Source: Candidatus Obscuribacter sp. (lineage in GTDB: Bacteria; Cyanobacteriota; Vampirovibrionia; Obscuribacterales; Obscuribacteraceae). Taken from it: a stretch of DNA of 40,312 nucleotides. Of the stretch, positions 39,391 to 40,312 are shown piece after piece. How positions within the stretch are numbered: the first letter of the stretch is position 1; the number at the start of each line of letters is the position of its first letter. The notes beneath the pieces are model-generated. The model had not been told where the DNA came from and ran no database searches. It saw only the letters and a list, made by a program, of their open reading frames with translations. The translations under genes and the position numbers were made by a program. Location of the stretch: NCBI GenBank assembly GCA_021772135.1, contig JADYXQ010000183.1, forward strand, positions 1-40,312. The letters are read 5' to 3'.

Positions 39391-39716
39391 CGCTTAATGG
39401 CCCCGTAGCGCGCCGCATCAGATTTTTCACTGTACGACTTAAAGGCGTCGCTGGCCAAATGCTCGGCAGCGCTTGTTTCACCAGATAACGAGATGGATCC
39501 GCCGTGTTTGAGCTGCTTAAAGGCGAGCAAATATTTAGTCTGCAAGGCTTCGGCATCGCCAGGATAGGCCCGGGGCATGGCTTTGCGTTTGAGCTGGGCC
39601 ACACCGGCAAGCAGCGCAAAAGCTGCCAGACCCGCCGCCACCGCACCAACCAGGCCCAGTACGCCGACTTTATCGGCAACGTCATGAAGAGTCAGATAGC
39701 TGTAGTAATAACTCAT
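39387..39716 (-). CDS. Small membrane protein coupled to the PrsW-kinase gene
   Basis: The 109-residue product has one hydrophobic segment (about 17-42, VGVLGLVGAVAAGLAAFALL) and a polar C-terminal part of about 65 residues (YPGDAEALQTKYLLAFKQLK). Its stop overlaps the start of the PrsW-kinase gene by four bases (ATGA), a sign of coupled translation, and it begins 34 bp after dapE. No family is recognised. The tight link suggests a partner, substrate or regulator of the fusion protein. Confidence 0.65.
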   Translation of the reverse strand: MSYYYSYLTLHDVADKVGVLGLVGAVAAGLAAFALLAGVAQLKRKAMPRAYPGDAEALQTKYLLAFKQLKHGGSISLSGETSAAEHLASDAFKSYSEKSDAARYGAIKR

Positions 39717-39750
39717 CTCTTTCTTATTCCCTGAATTTTTTAGTGTCCAG

Positions 39751-40312
39751 TTAATCTTCGGCCGCAGTCATGAGCAAGCGCACCAGTATCTGTTCGTAGA
39801 TATTGCTCAAGATTTCCAGATCTCCTATGCCACAGCATTCGTTGACCTGGTGAATGGTGTCGTTGACGAGCCCCACTTCGACGATTTCAGCGCCGCCGGG
39901 GGCGACGAAGCGTCCGTCCGATGTTCCTCCGCTGGTAGACAACTCAGTGGTGATGCCGGTTACAGCCAATATCGATTGTTGCACTGCTGTTAGAAGTTTG
40001 CCTGTAGCAGTGAGAAAGGGAATGCCCGAGAGCTTCCAGTCGATGTCGCGTGCGATTTTGTGTTTGTCTAAAACGCCTTCGACGGTTTTTTGCAATTGTT
40101 CTGGCGTAGATTCGGTGGAAAAGCGAAAATTGAACCAGGCCTCTAAAGTGGCCGGAATGACATTGTCGGCCCCTGTGCCCGAGCTTATGTTGCTGATCTG
40201 AAAACTGGTGGGAGGGAAAAATTGATTGCCTTGATCCCACTGCATTTGGCATAGCTCAGCCGCAGCCGGGGCGAAAGTGTGAATTGGATTAATGGCCCGC
40301 TGCGGATAGGCC
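39751..40312 (-). CDS. dapE: Succinyl-diaminopimelate desuccinylase, 3' part
   Basis: The visible 187 codons form the C-terminal half of an M20-family enzyme that removes succinate from N-succinyl-LL-2,6-diaminopimelate in lysine and peptidoglycan synthesis. The frame runs off the window edge, entering as [20 protein letters not shown]. The dimerisation region ([20 protein letters not shown]) and the DapE-typical end ([20 protein letters not shown], then [19 protein letters not shown]) are clear and point to DapE over other M20 enzymes. Presence of dapE implies meso-DAP-type synthesis by the succinylase route. It is likely the first known gene of a transcript with the two downstream membrane genes. 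Confidence 0.9.
   Translation of the reverse strand, partial: AYPQRAINPIHTFAPAAAELCQMQWDQGNQFFPPTSFQISNISSGTGADNVIPATLEAWFNFRFSTESTPEQLQKTVEGVLDKHKIARDIDWKLSGIPFLTATGKLLTAVQQSILAVTGITTELSTSGGTSDGRFVAPGGAEIVEVGLVNDTIHQVNECCGIGDLEILSNIYEQILVRLLMTAAED

Overview
The window looks like a chromosomal segment of a Gram-negative, non-photosynthetic relative of the cyanobacteria (Melainabacteria/Vampirovibrionia, most like Obscuribacterales). This is an inference from gene style: Ser/Thr protein kinases with leucine-rich-like ectodomains, many TPR proteins, Gly/Pro-rich secreted proteins, DUF4388 and PrsW modules, an RlpA protein, and dapE (meso-DAP peptidoglycan). No rRNA or tRNA gene, prophage, complete IS or CRISPR array was seen, so the placement is moderate only.

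Layout. 1-6.5 kb: an ATP-grasp ligase faces a minus-strand block of six genes: a BtaA-like (DUF3419) aminocarboxypropyltransferase, a GNAT-like protein, a haem-oxygenase-fold metal oxidase, a variant CDP-alcohol phosphatidyltransferase, PlsC and CdsA. Together they suggest a membrane-lipid head-group locus. 6.8-16 kb: a receptor-like Ser/Thr kinase, secreted proteins, a DUF4388/degenerate-GGDEF protein, RlpA, a secreted leucine-rich-like protein, and three small genes carrying apparent single-base frameshifts. 16-22 kb: a sensor kinase/OmpR-type regulator pair and a large LysM/repeat/papain-like protein. 22-26 kb: a MocR regulator, a run of orphan plus-strand genes, and a two-domain rhodanese. 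26.5-30.8 kb: a Gly-rich secreted protein, tadA, an unclassified structured RNA, a probable 63-residue selenoprotein with an in-frame UGA and a bacterial SECIS hairpin, a transposase-derived DNA-binding protein, and an agmatinase homologue with three of six metal ligands replaced. 31-37 kb: two tandem secreted paralogues, a secreted matrixin-type protease next to a secreted thioredoxin, and two GC-rich genes that look foreign. 37-40.3 kb: a PrsW-protease/Ser-Thr-kinase fusion, a coupled small membrane protein, and the 3' part of dapE.

How parts connect. Two Gly-rich secreted-protein genes 10 kb apart share the same promoter: four TGCC repeats spaced exactly 11 bp, then exactly 10 bp to a -10 hexamer. 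That is the layout of an OmpR/PhoB-type regulator site, and one copy lies directly beside the sensor kinase/regulator pair, so a small regulon is likely. A palindromic repeat (core GAAACG-TTAT-CGTT) recurs in three intergenic gaps, always between convergent genes. The strongest candidates for new biology are the selenoprotein with its neighbouring RNA, the 11-bp-box regulon, the lipid locus and the PrsW-kinase fusion.
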